The translations under genes and the position numbers were made by a program. The notes beneath the pieces are model-generated. The model saw only the letters and a list, made by a program, of their open reading frames with translations, was not told the DNA's origin and searched no databases. Positions 23,704 through 36,059 of a stretch of DNA of 64,000 bases are shown one piece after another. The stretch is from Podocnemis expansa (Eukaryota; Chordata; Testudines; Podocnemididae): the NCBI GenBank assembly GCA_007922195.1, contig ML681964.1, positions 1,471,101 through 1,535,100 of the forward strand, read 5' to 3'. Position 1 is the first letter of the stretch, and every line of letters begins with the position of its first letter.

Positions 23704-23774
23704 ATCCAAAGAGGCAGCCATGTTAGTCTTGTTCAGTAAAACAAACAAACAAGGAGTCCTGTGGCACTTAAAAG
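23704..23774 (-). mobile_element. Penelope-like element terminal fragment, antisense
   Basis: The antisense tail 'cagccatgttagtctt' is followed by 'caaggagtcctgtggc', then stops. It is a severely truncated copy. Confidence 0.6.
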
Positions 23775-24529
23775 AGGCACTCAATTCCTTCTTGGCACCT
23801 GATTAGAGATCAGAACTTTCTTCAAGAGTGCAGCAGCCCCAGAACATAGGAGGATGTGTCTGACAGGATGTGTTTGGTTTTATACACACTGAGCAGAATT
23901 TACTGAGATGTGATTTTCTATTTGTCCTCTGAAGTCCTAAATCTATGGCAGCGACTGATAGATGAAGAAATGCTAAAGCAAAGGACAGAGATGAGAGTGC
24001 GTACACTGCTTTGGAACTGGTTACATGAGAGTTATACAGTGCCACATCCCAGTATTCACAGCAACTCTGCACAGGTCACCTTCTCTTTAAAAGTGATTGT
24101 AAAGCTAACTTCCGGCAATTTAAATGTGTTAAGGAAACCACTACCAGTATATCCCACCGCCCCATCAATCATGCAAAACAAATGGCCCAGGAGATGTATT
24201 GGTTTCCTCTCCTCCTATTTTTGATATATGCACTTCGCCTTTGTCCAATCATCTTTAGTACGGCTTCCTGTGCACTAGCATACAATGAGACTGCCAATTC
24301 ACAGCAATAATGCAGGTGTTTCTGGGTGGATCAGCTGCAATGCAAGCTGGGTCTAACTCACACTACTCAAATCTGGCGCATGTATGGATTATCCACTGCA
24401 CACATTTATGACAGAAACTAAGAAATACAATTGAAATTTATCTGAATTTTAAGCCAAAAGGTAGTTCTAATAAAGTAATAAAAACGTGTTGACATCACTA
24501 CCTCAGCCTGCACAGTAGCATAATTACTA

Positions 24530-25140
24530 ACTGTATATATTTGCATATAAGCCGATCCACGCATAAGCTGACCTCCAGTTATGAGCCCCAAAAACAGGGA
24601 AATTCATGATCTGTGTATAAACCGAGGTCCCCATGCAGCCTTGGGCCTTTAACCCTGCATTGCTGCCTTCCCTGAACTCCCCAACACCCTCCCTAACCCC
24701 TGAGCCCTGCCACCACTTTCCCTGGACTCCTCGACCCCCTCCCTAATCCACACATGCTGCTGCTTCTTTCCCTGGGCTCCCCGACCCCTCCCTTAATCCC
24801 CGCACACTGCTGCCGCTTTTGCCAGACTCCCAGACCACTGACACTGACTCCCCCAGCCACCACCCAGGGCCCTCCTACCTGGCCGCTCCAGTGGCTACGG
24901 CAGATGCTGGAGCTCCTGCCCCTTACTTTAACCCCTGCCCAGGCTGATACTCCAAGATGACAGCTCCAGAAACACGCTGGGGCTCCCGCCCTGAGCATGG
25001 TCAGGGTGGGAGATTTAAAAACTCCTGGGCTGGGGCTGCTCTCTCCTGGCCTGACCCATAGGCTGAGTGCCTTTTTTTAATGGCGATTTCAAGGCATAAG
25101 AATCTCAGCATATATGTGAGTATGTACAGTAGTCTCCTTT
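24530..25140. mobile_element. Unclassified DNA element with long inverted termini
   Basis: The left end 'actgtatatatttgcat' and the inverted right end 'actgtacatactcacat' form an imperfect terminal inverted repeat of at least 20 bp, which continues into 'cataagccga'-like and 'cttatgcc'-like blocks. The interior is CCCC/GACC-rich with no transposase. The superfamily was not determined. Confidence 0.5.
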
Positions 25141-25591
25141 TATAGAAAGTAGATCAGATTAAGGAAAAAAATTAGAAAAGTAAGTGTATAAAAAAGACTA
25201 CACAGGGCGTCAACACTTTTCCTTGTCCTCCATTAAATACTTGATCACGTGTAGCTTGGCTAAGAAGCCCTGCTTATTCTATTTGAATGCAAGACTCCAC
25301 ATGGGGATTCTTTTACTGTGAATAAACACAGAAATACTGATGGCTAGGTCAGAGATGAAAAAACCCACTTCAGGGTATTCTTTGTTCTTCATCACTGACT
25401 TTGTCATACCTTGCTCAAGCTCTTCTACATTCTCTGGAAGTCTGTAAAGGTATGCAAGAATGCTAAAACATAAAACCTGGCCATTGTCACCCAGAAGGTC
25501 TGCTGCTGATGCACAAGCTGTGCTTTGGACGCCCATTCTGGAACACCCTGAACATCACATTAGCTGGCTTTAGAAGAGCCAAAGTTTAGAG

Positions 25592-25800
25592 CAGGGGTCT
25601 CAAACACACGGCCTGTGAGCCGCATGCAGCCCCTAAAGCTGTTTCCTGCAGCCCGCAATGACACTATCGTTACCAATATTTGCAATATTGTTGTATGAAA
25701 AGGTTTCATTGGTGCGGCCCTTGGGCTGATGTTCTAGCCTCATGCAGCCCTATACTAGTCCTCATACGGCCCTCATGGTGATTTGAGTTTGAGACCCCTG
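25592..25800. mobile_element. Short hAT element (CAGGGGTCTCAAAC family)
   Basis: The ends are CAGGGGTCTCAAAC and GTTTGAGACCCCTG. The flanking 8-mers GTTTAGAG (25584-25591) and GTTTAGGG (25801-25808) match at 7 of 8 positions. The copy at 27518 is the same family in the opposite orientation. Confidence 0.85.
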
Positions 25801-27302
25801 GTTTAGGGCATGGTGGAAGACTTTGGTCTCCCTGTCCTATGCAATGGTGCATGAAAATGGCCTCACACAGCCCCCAGCAAAACCAAAATCAGTTAGCTAC
25901 TTCAGCATGTATATTTAGTTTTGATCTAAAAAAAAAACAATTGTTAATGTTGACAATAAATCTCTATTATTGTCAGGGCTAATGGTCTGTCACACAGTCA
26001 TGGGGCGAGGTCACCTGCAACTGCTGGGAGTTTTAAGTTTACTCTATAAACTTGTGACTTTTGCCTCATCAACCACCCAATTCAACCTTTTTATATATAG
26101 CTTACAATTTTAAACCTCTGATCATTATAGTTCACCAGGTAACATTTTCTGTGTTTTCTGGTATCAGCTAGATCAAAAGTTCTTTTATTCAAAAATGAAT
26201 TTAAGCATAAGCATAATGATACCTGCACATACGTAGTCTTACTAGTAAAGCCTGTATATGTATTGCTTTTTAGAAGAACTGCTAAGGGACATCCCCCCAT
26301 CCCTACCACCAGGGTACAGAGAACAGAACTACATGCTGCCATTGATATGTTGGAAAGAATTTGAAGATATATTTGAATCACCTCTAATCATCACATTGCT
26401 GTGTTGCCACACAGTGGTTAGTGTGCTGCAGAGAGCCAGGGAAATGGCTGTATTTGGCATGTGGGAGGTGGGCTGGTGTGTCCGGTAGGACCACGATATG
26501 CAACCGTGTATGTCACAACCTGCAAAGGGTTGAGAACCACTGATGTAAATCACAAGACCAAGACTTAAAATGCAGATTAAGTAGCTCTAAGCAAGTCATT
26601 CAACCCAGCAGTGTTTACGTCTGTGTTATTAGGATTTCCTTTTACTACAAAGATGGAAAAGCAATATTTCCTGCAGAGGTTTTTTAAAGGGAAAAGTATG
26701 CTTGACTATAGCTTAACATTTCAGAAAGCCTAGCCAATACAATACAGGGAGCATCAGAAAGGCATGTAAAGCTCATTAGAATATTTTAAATTAGTTATTC
26801 ATTTTGGCAGTTCCACTTGTGTGAGTATGTAGCATACCACAGCTAATTATTTCAGATGAGACAAAGAAAGAAATCACTCTGGTAACAGCTGCATTTAGGG
26901 ACTTAATCAATGTTACACTTGGCAGCAAAGGCAGAAGTGAATCAGGATCTCTTGACCTCCCAACCCTGTGCCTAAACCAGAGAGATCTCCTTCCCTCTCT
27001 CTTCATGTAGGTTCTTTTCTATCTGTTCTTACTAGTTTTCCCTTTTTGACTTCCCCCCATAAACAGAAACAACAACAAAACCTTAAACCATACTGATGGA
27101 AACAAGAAGAACCTAATAGGAGAACCCAAAGGGAATTCTACTGTCCTCTCTCTTTTGAACTTGTTTGCCCCACCCTCACCTTTTTTTCCCCCTTTTTTAA
27201 AGAAATACTAAAATGCTCAGATACCATGTGCCTTACCACAGTACAAATAACTAAACAGGAAAAGTTTTCCAACATTTTTTATTACCTAAAGGAGTAAATG
27301 TG

Positions 27303-27360
27303 TTCTCTCTCTCTCACTCACTCTCACTCACACACACACGTACGCACACACACACACACT
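27303..27360. repeat. (CT)n / (CA)n microsatellite
   Basis: CT dinucleotides pass into CTCA and then CA dinucleotides, with a central CGTACG interruption. Confidence 0.9.
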
Positions 27361-27485
27361 CTTCTAAGCAGACCAGCCTGACAGCTTCAACATCTCTAAG
27401 CCCCTTTAAAAGCAAGCTGTTCTGCATAGAAAGTTGTATGTATAACAGAAAGCATGCAAAAGGCTATTGGCTTCATATATAGAAG

Positions 27486-27893
27486 AAATGACAAGAGTCC
27501 TGTGGCACCTTATAGACCAGGGGTCTCTAACTCAAATCACCATGAGGGCCACATGAGGACTAGTAGCTGGCCGCATGAGGGTTAGTACAGTAGCCCAAGG
27601 GCTGCACCACTGAAATCTTTCTATACAATGATACTGTAAACATCGGTAATGATCATGTCATTGTGGGCTGCAGGAAGTAGCTTTAGGGGCGGCCCATGGG
27701 CCGCGTGCTTGAGACCCCTGTTATAGACTAACAGATTTCTTCGGGCGTAAGCTTTTGTGGGCTTTGACCCACTTCATGAAGTGAAGTGGATTGGAGCCCA
27801 CAAAAGCTTATGCCCGAAGAAATCTGTTAGTGTAAGGTGCCACAGGACTCTCGTTGTTTTTGCCACAGACTAACACAGCTACCCCACTAAGGC
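27486..27893. mobile_element. Fold-back Penelope-like 3' end, second subfamily, split by hAT
   Basis: The left arm (about 27490-27510 and 27729-27778) and right arm (about 27785-27855) form a near-perfect palindrome around 'cacttcatgaagtg'. The tail is 'cagactaacacagctacccc'. The arms differ from the main family, with a 'cttcgggcgtaagctttt' block. A hAT element at 27518-27720 sits inside the left arm, so the fold-back is older than that hAT insertion. Confidence 0.7.
27518..27720. mobile_element. Short hAT element (CAGGGGTCTC family) inside a PLE arm
   Basis: The ends are CAGGGGTCTCTAAC and GCTTGAGACCCCTG, with a perfect 8-bp duplication TTATAGAC at 27510-27517 and 27721-27728. Excising it restores the PLE arm 'ccttatagactaacag'. 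Confidence 0.88.
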
Positions 27894-28104
27894 CACTGTC
27901 AAGATGAACTTACAGCCTCACTTGTTTAATTTTCAATCACTGACGTTATTTTTATGATTAATAACTCCTGAAGCAGGATGGAAATTTCAACTGTGAATTT
28001 CCAAGCTATCTAGTACCCATTCTTCCAGTTCCAGAAGCAAAAGCCCTGAATCTGTTTGGTACAGTACTTTGCAATGCATGAGGCAGGGGGCTGGAAGAAG
28101 AGAA

Positions 28105-28262
28105 AGGACAGCCTCAGAGTTAAAGCAGTTGGATGCTGCCTGAGGAAATGGGGGCTCTATCCCTGCCTCTGTCACAAAGTTCCTCTGTGATCCTAGGCAA
28201 GCTGCTTATGCTAAACTTTTCAGAAGCGGCCACTAATTACGTGTGCCTCTTTTTCTGTTTGC
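28105..28262 (+). mobile_element. MIR-like SINE
   Basis: The segment contains blocks in MIR order: 'agagttaaagcagt', 'ggggctctatccctgcct', 'gtgatcctaggcaagctg' and 'gtgcctctttttctg'. It is a diverged, ancient SINE. Confidence 0.5.
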
Positions 28263-29632
28263 CAGAGTTTAGGTCTGATTTGTAGAAGTGTTGAGCACTA
28301 TCTTCAAAGAAGGTTTTGAATAGCATGCAGTTAATAAGGCCTGGGGCCATACACTGAATGAGAAGAAAAACTATTTTACTAGTTGTTCATTAATTAAGCC
28401 CCATCCATCCTGTGCACTGATCAAGGCAACAGTACTGTGAGAAAAACAGTATGTGATCACGTCATTAAAGACTCTCATAGTTGTACACAAACATAGGAGG
28501 GAGGGGTGAATCAACATTGTATAAGCCTCCTTAATTCTGGCATTTCCAACTGTTGAGTGCTTGACTTTGCAAACTTCTAAAATTCTCAACACGGTTGGAG
28601 TGTGTATCTGTATAAATTACATACATATACCCCCGACAATTTTCAGAACACTTTATAGTAAAGTTCTAATCCACGCTAAAATTACTCTTATTAGTATTAG
28701 AGGGTTCCTTGTCCACTGTTCAAACATCAAGCACATAAGAACTTCTGTCAATGCACAAAACTTGAAAACAACATATCTGCTCAACTGGAAAGCTGCCTTT
28801 TGTTATTGCATTAGTGCTTTTTTAAGGAGTTAAAAAGGATGCTGTCAAGTCATTTTGTATTGTTTTTATTATTTTTTACCTCATGATTATTTGTAAAACT
28901 CTTCCAGAACCTTGAAAACACAATCGTGTTACCCATTGATTTCTTTTTTTTCTATCAGATAAATATTGATTTATTTCCTGATTTAGACTGAGCTGAAAAT
29001 ATCAACATTGTTTCTAGCTACAACTTCAGTTTACAGTCTGTTATCTTGCTACAACAGGTTTTGTCTGATCAGTAATAAGATCACACTCACAGGAATAACA
29101 GCCTTGATCCTGGTTTGTGGCCAAGCTCTGTTTGTCTTTGCTCAGAGGGGATGCTGTCTGCCACCTTTATGCTTCTCAGACTCTGTAGGCAGCTAGGGAA
29201 CACAGCTGTCCCTGGTGTAAACCAGAATGGCCCCAAGGGCCACTAATTTACACTAATTTATGCTATGTTACTGTGCGCACAATAGCTGTGCCCCTGCCTT
29301 CTTCCTCCCTAGGTGCACCTCTAGTCACACTCTGGCGCACCTCTGCGCCATGGAGCTTTGTGATGGTACTGCTACCAGATCCATTCCACTGGCGCTGCAC
29401 AACTGAGGAATCCCATTCAACTGGTCTTATGCTAGCTTTGCTATGCACAGATCTGGCACATGTGGGCTGCCATGGAGGGCAGAACTTGGCTCAGGGTTTG
29501 TAGCCTCTTTTACTCCAAAGGACCATTCCAAGAACTGTTCTAACTTCCTAGAATGCATGTACTGCAAAACTCCCGAGGTCCATGCAAAGTCCTCAGGCAG
29601 ATAACACTGTTTCCAAGAGCTATTTGGATTAA

Positions 29633-29968
29633 TTTCAGAGGGGTAGCCATAGTGTTAGTCTAGTTCAGCAAAACGAACGAGTCCTGTGGCACTTCTAAAG
29701 ACTAACGATTTGTTTATCACATGGGCTTTTGTGGGCAAAATCCCACTTCGTCAGACACATGAAACAGAAACTATAGCATGCAGGTAAATATAAATGCAGA
29801 GAAGAGTAAATCATTAAGTTCAGTTCAGACTTTTTCAGCAAATCAAGTAAGTCGTTTTGATGCAGTTTCCATTTCATGCATCTGATGAAGTGGGATTTTA
29901 CCCACAAAACCTTATGCGATAAATAAATTTCTTAGTCTTCAGAAGTGCCCCAGGACTCCTTGTTTCTT
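29633..29968. mobile_element. Fold-back Penelope-like 3' end
   Basis: The tail lies at the left ('gtagccatagtgttag'), followed by an antisense arm ('cacttcgtcagacac') and, after about 120 bp, a sense arm ('catctgatgaagtggg') running to 'gactccttgtttc'. The interior carries no recognisable PLE coding. No clear target duplication is visible. Confidence 0.65.
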
Positions 29969-32700
29969 TTATCTGGGTTGGATTTGCTTTCAGTCTGACT
30001 TATTTCAGTGCCACTGGAAATGCAGACTCACAAGACTGCCCCGCAGTGCACTGGAGGCTTTTCAAGGTCTCCCAGGACCCTGCTTCTTGGCACTGTGCCA
30101 GGAAATACTCTGGGCTAGATGCTTTGAGGTTATTGCAAATGAAACAGAGCTGCACTGGCACAGACATAGGGCAAATGTGCAAGGGTTTATCAGCAAAATG
30201 CAGCGGTCAGTGTATAGCACTGAAAGTTTATAATTAAAATGCTTTTGCCAAGCTGATTCACTTACAAATTGCGCCTCTCTCTCTTATGCAAAGACACACT
30301 GTGAACATACTGCTGCTACAAAACCAGAAGAATATCATTCTGTGCACGAATCCAACACAGTCACTCTTTAAAAAGATGCCTTGGCAATTCTGTGATGTTA
30401 AAGGAAAAAAAGCAAAACAAAACAGCTCCTGAGAATTTGAGCTGTTTTCCCACCATCCAGTTATAATCATGAAAAATGTGGGATCACTCTTGGATAGAAA
30501 CTATTTTTCTTAAAGGGACACCCACGGTATGGAAACTGGTCACTTTTAAAACAAAAGAGTCCCCTTTTCAACATTTGTGGTTTTACAATCTCTTGCTCTT
30601 ATTTTTTTTTTTTAAAGAGTTTCTCTCTTTCCTGTTGATATGCAAAAAGCCCACAAAAATGTCAGAGGAAACTGACTAGTTTTATTATGCAAGAAAAATC
30701 ATGAAACTGACTATCAAGAAAACACCATCAAGTGCACAAAGTAAACAAACTGAAGGACAGAGAAATATTTTCCTCTTAGTCTCTCCTTCAATGACAAGAG
30801 TTTTAGACCCTGATGCTGAAAGTACACACACATGGGCAGATCTCTGGGACTCCAAGCAAGTATAAAGGCTCCTCATTAATACAAACTTACAGGATCAGGA
30901 CCTAACATGTTACTTGTAACACTTAGAAACATTTTCAAACAGAAGCATATTTCTTTTGAATGTCTCTTTAAATGACAGAAAACCAGGACCTCACTGTAAT
31001 ATGTTTGTTCCCTCTTTAGAGCCGAAATTCTTTGCAAGATCAGACAAACTATAAAGGATCACCATTTCCAGTAATCTTATAGACAGGAAGTACCTTTTTG
31101 TTACTTCCTATTTCAGTCCAGATTAACCACATATGACCATGAGTGCTTTGAGACCCTCAGCAAAAGGATCCTTTATCTTCAAATTGACTGAAAGCCACCA
31201 GTCACAATAATAATAATATTCAGGTTGCAAATCAGTCTTTCAAACCTCTAGTAAACCTGGCCTTGTTGATTTGTTTTAAAATCTTTGACAGAAAGCAACA
31301 GCTGAAAAAGAATACATAAGAGAGGGACACCATAAAGGTCTTCTCTGTCATGTGTGTGAGGCTGCTAACACATTCACGTGATGTGCTAGAATTATTTCTA
31401 ATTATTTAATATATATTAATTAAAGAGACACTCCCAACTTAAAAAGCTACTTCTCTCTGAATTTTTCCTTGTTAGCATTACAAGTAGCATCTAAGGTTAC
31501 TGGATATTAAAAATGAAAGTAAATGTTTCTCTCTCTTCTTTCTCCCTTGTTTACTTTTGGTCAGAGAGGAGTGCCTGGGGAAGCTAGTGGCATGGCCAGG
31601 GCTGTGTTTTCATTGCATAAATGACAGCACTCAGAGGGCCTGTCAGTGGGGATACACATGGTATATCTTCAAAAACAATACAGCAAATACTCCTAGATGA
31701 GCATGCCTGTGCCAGTGCTCTCAGCGTCTTATGTCCCAAATTTGTCCTCCACCAGTACACAGTACATCTCTCAGTGATCAGACTGCTACTCTACCAGCAT
31801 CATAATTTACCCCTGTACAGTTAATTTAGGAAAGTATATAGTTGCACTGTATACAATGCTTTACAAACTCAGGTCCTGATCCAGCAAAAAGTTACTTTGG
31901 CATGAACTGGCATGATGAATAATTTCAGGATACAGTGGGTTTGGTGATACTGTTAAATCTCATGATAAAAAATCTGATGCTAGTTGTAACTCTTCTGACA
32001 AAGAATTTGGTACTGATGATGCATTCTATGAAAAGGTTCAATATCAATTTTTGTGAAAATTTTTGGACATGTTAAGAGCGGTAAATAAGAACACAGCCTC
32101 TGTTAAGAAGCTTCACGGTAATGCTGCTTCACTTCTAGTACCTGTAAACAGGACTGAAGCTTGTCACAGCACAGAAATCAAAATAAACCTAATCTGCCGA
32201 GTGGAAGGGGAAACTGAGGCACACCACCTTATTGTATTGATGGCCAAATGCCCAGATGCCTGTGCTCTAGAAAACTTTAATATCTGTACTGACTTAAAAA
32301 TAGCTGGAAGAGCAGAAGGTTAAAAATGCTGCAGAGATATAAAGAGATGTTTTCTAGCAACTCAGAGAAGGGTTGCTAACTTCTGAAATCACTGGACTGC
32401 TCCACAAAGTGTTAAAAGGTACACAGAACTTTTCAAAAACATGTTTTGTACAATACCTGCTTTGTGAGTTATCATTTGAAAAGTCTATCTGCTAACCATT
32501 AACAGCCTGTTGGATTGTAAGTACTGTATATGAAGTATTGCAATATGTGTTACTGAAATATGTTGTAAGGTAGGGAGACACCCACAGCCAACCTTTCAGT
32601 GGCAACAAAGGACCAGTCAGACATGCGCTGGTGGCACATTAAAGAGGAATCAGCTCTCCCAAAGGCAATGCCAGAGACTTCTGAGAGAAGCCACGTAGGC

Positions 32701-33006
32701 CAGCAATTCCCAGCCTCTTCCTTTATGTGGACCACTACATCGTCATTGAAAGCTTTTGTGGACCACCATGTAAACAAACCATTAACATTTTTAACATAGC
32801 CTATGGCTGACAGGTGTCAAACTTGTATATCAAGGGGTATTAAAAACATAGTTATTTCTAATAATTTATTAAGCTCACTCACAAGCATGTTGCACTCATC
32901 ACAGTACATTTATCTGCAGTACTTTTACCTGCAGTAATTATCTCCTCCCCTACACATCCACGGACCACCTGCAGTACCCTCACGGACCACAGGTTGGGAA
33001 CCACTG
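32701..33006. mobile_element. Non-autonomous hAT element
   Basis: The ends are CAGCAATTCCCAGCC and GGTTGGGAACCACTG. The flanking 8-mers ACGTAGGC (32693-32700) and ACTTAGGC (33007-33014) match at 7 of 8 positions. The 306-bp element has no transposase. Confidence 0.82.
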
Positions 33007-33128
33007 ACTTAGGCAATGGAGGCTGCCTGACCCCGACTTCACAGAAAGAATCTGTCTAGCAGCTAAAAGAAGGTATAAAAAGAGAGACAGTGACATCATC
33101 ATCTGGCTTCTTTCCTCCTTTGTCTCTA

Positions 33129-33141
33129 CCCCCCCCCCCCC
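33129..33141. repeat. Poly(C) tract
   Basis: A homopolymer of about 13 C lies 50 bp after a TATAAAAAG string. Its length is error-prone in assembly. Confidence 0.8.
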
Positions 33142-33547
33142 ATCTCAACACCTGAAAGAAAGTCACTCTGGAGGACAAAATGTAGGAAGTAGGGAGATTG
33201 GTCCTAGGCTGGAAAGGAAGTCCAGTCTGTGTACTGAAGAACTGTAACCTGCTTGTGAGTCGGGGTATCACTTTGCTTTAAATCCTGCTGGGTTTATAGA
33301 ACTCAAATTGCATGCTTACGTTTTATTTTAAGATCACTAACTGTGACTTTTATGTTTACCACCTATAATCACATAAGATCTATCTTTCTGTAGTTAATAA
33401 AACTGTTTTATATTTTACCTAAAGCAGTGTTTCATTTAAGTACTTGAGAAATCACAACTCAGTTTACAAAGGCTAGCATGTAGCCATTCCACACTGAGGG
33501 AATGGTGAACTAATGAACTTGGATTACCCGAGAGGACCTTGAGCAGC

Positions 33548-33688
33548 ATACACACATAACATCTGACGAAGTGGGATTTTCTCCCATGAAAGCTCATAGA
33601 AAAAATAAATGTGTTAGTCTTTAAGTGCCACATGACTCCTTGTTTGTTTGTTTTACTGAACAAAACTAACATGGCTACTCCGCTGGAT
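33548..33688 (+). mobile_element. Penelope-like element 3' terminal fragment
   Basis: It has the 'catctgacgaagtggg' block, an AATAAA run, the 'aagtgccacatgactc' block and the 'ctaacatggctactcc' tail. This is a single sense arm without coding sequence. Confidence 0.65.
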
Positions 33689-34245
33689 ACAGTCTAATGG
33701 TGTATGTCGGGAGTGGCTGGAGCCTTTCTATTGATAATTCATGAGTGAGGGGAGCTCCTTCATGTACATCAGTTGGGTGTGTCCCTGCTTGTGGATGTTT
33801 GTGTAAGCTGTAGTGTCTGCCAGAAGTTAACACCAGCATCTGTCAGAGAGAGGCAGCCTGGGTTGGTGCACCTGGAGGCCTCAGTGACCCCACAGTGCAG
33901 GATGCTCCCTGGGGACCTCTTCCTGAGAAGAGAGAATATGAGGTTTTTTTTTTAAAAAAATTAGCAGAGAGAATATTTCATCAGCTGCAGTTGCTTCTTC
34001 AGAACCAGATTATTCTGTTTATTTCTAATCCTGTATCTTTCAACTTCACATGGAACAGATTCAAGTTAATTTAGCATTATGACATTCCTAATCAAGGTTT
34101 GGGAAAAACAAGACAAGTGCACTAGAAAACAAATCTTATTTATAGTGATCCTAGGCATTGTGGAATAGGACTCTGGAGTTTAGTGAGAAAAGTATTATAT
34201 TTACTGAATACATATATGTCCACTAGTGTTCAGTTGTATCTCGAT

Positions 34246-34400
34246 GCAGAATCATATATCACAGAAACTTAGGACAGGAAGAAACTTCAAGAGGTTATCT
34301 AGTACAGCGCCCTGCACTGAGGCATAATCAGACCACCCCTGACAGGAACCTGTCTACCCTGAGTTACAGGATGCAATTCTCAAGGGCAATTGATGGCTTA
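34246..34400 (-). mobile_element. CR1 3' end fragment, antisense
   Basis: The order 'cacagaaacttaggac', 'aagaggttatctagtac', 'gaccacccctgacagg' follows the antisense 3' end of CR1. It is short and degraded. Confidence 0.5.
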
Positions 34401-35254
34401 AGCTACACAGCTGCCATGGAAACCAATGTGTGTTGTGCAGTTAAATTCCCAAGTTACTCTTGAAAATCAGATCCAGTGGTTTGATTTCACTCTGTTGTAA
34501 AATGGGATACTACAAGTCTTTTAGCTTTTAATTTCAAAGTAGCACAGTGTTTTTCCCCAAGTCATTTCATCGTCTAAAAACTTATTTTACATAAGTTTGA
34601 TGTTAGGTGGAACACTTCATAAATGTTCCTATTCTAGGTAAATAATTTCAATATAACTTTGTATTATATGCTTTAAAAAACCAACACTGACAGTAAATCT
34701 GAGTTTCACAAGAACCTGGTATCTTTTTGCTCTTTATAAAAGCAGGAATAAAAGTTCACAAAATATCCTGTAATTAAGTTATAACCTAGTCAAATCACTT
34801 AAAAGTAAACTAAACAAATAAAAATATATTTCCAAATACATAACTAAAAAAATCCCTCAACACCTTGAGCTAAATTTATAGCTGTATCCCTAGGCCACTG
34901 TGGGTCCTGATCCATAAGCAGAGTTTCTGGGAGCTATAAAGCCGCAAGTCAATAACAGAAACACTGACTGCTCCAGAGAGGGCAGTCTTCCGTGTCCAAG
35001 GAAGGCTGGGGATCTACACAGTGAGGCACAAGATTTGAGAACTGGAGTATGAAAATGAGCTCGTCTTTGTCATATTTTGAATCCAGATCTAAAACAGAGT
35101 GGTGCAAGATGTGCAGTGAACCCCGGCAGTATATAACCAAAGAGGCTTCCAACTTTTAAATGCAACAGACTGTTTCCAGTGACCATCCAAAGGCAATTAG
35201 GAGTTAGTGAAAGAGAGGACAGTTGTGTGGCCCAGAAGTGCTTCTCGCACTATA

Positions 35255-35990
35255 CAGACTCATAGACATGTAGGACTGTAAAAGGGCCTCAAGTGGTCAT
35301 CTAGTCCAGTCCCCTGCTACACAAGAACCAGACCATTCCCGACTGGTGCCCATGAAATCTTTTTTTTAAAAACCTGTAGTGATGGATATTCCACGATTTG
35401 TTCCTACCCTTAACTACTCTGACAGACAGCTTTTTTAACATCCTGCCTAAACCTCCGTTGCTGAAATTTAAGCCCAGTGCTTCTTGTTCTAACCTTAGCG
35501 GCGAATGAGCAACGTTTTTTGCCCTCCTCCTCTGCAACATTTTTTACAGGCCTGAGACCTGTTCTGCCCACCCCCATCTTCTCTTCTCCAGACTAAACAA
35601 ACCCAGTTTTTTTTCCCTCCGGTCTTTCCTCACAGCTCATGTTTTCCAGACCTTGAATCCTTTTTGTTGCTCTGCCCTGGCCTTTTTCAGTTTCTCTACT
35701 TCCTTCCTGAAATGTGGTGCCCAGGAGGTGGACGCAACACCCCAGCTGAGGTCCAAGCACTGCACAGCCCAGCAGAACGACTTCTCCTCCGCTGCTGACA
35801 ACACCCCTGCAGATAGGTCCCTCAACGCCTGCTTCCCCCCGCGCCAAGCGCGCGGCTCTGCTGACTCATTTTTAACTTGTCACCCCCAAGCTCCCTTTCC
35901 GCACCACGCCTGCCTGCTGGCATTTCCCCGTTTGCATCCGTGCAATTGCACCGCAGCGAGGGACCCGGTATGCTCTTTAGGACTTGAAAT
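35255..35990 (-). mobile_element. CR1 LINE 3' part, antisense, next to CMTM7 exon 1
   Basis: It begins at the 'actcatagacatgtagg' end and continues through 'catctagtccagtccc', 'cgttgctgaaatttaag' and 'gaaatgtggtgcccagg' blocks, the usual antisense CR1 3' order. Its 5'-most remnant lies only ~230 bp from the exon 1 donor, within intron 1. Confidence 0.65.
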
Positions 35991-36059
35991 CGTGGGGGGG
36001 GGTCACTGACTTGGTATAACACCGTGACTAGCTGGCAAATGGGGGGCGGTGTCAGGGAC

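Larger units (their letters stand above)
32330..33540 (+). mobile_element. LTR-like interspersed repeat, split by hAT
   Basis: The sequence continues smoothly across the hAT insertion at 32701-33006, which shows this is older repeat or unique DNA. On the plus strand a TATAAAAAG string (about 33073-33081) is followed about 310 bp later by GTTAATAAAAC (AATAAA near 33395), the spacing of promoter and poly(A) signal in an LTR. No TG...CA ends, target duplication or internal genes were established, so the LTR label is inference. Confidence 0.35.

Noticed and set aside
26400..26540. hAT copy ending GTTGAGAACCACTG
   Set aside because: A right end is visible and a similar right end occurs at about 62412-62425, but no matching target duplication or certain left end could be defined, so neither is listed as an element.
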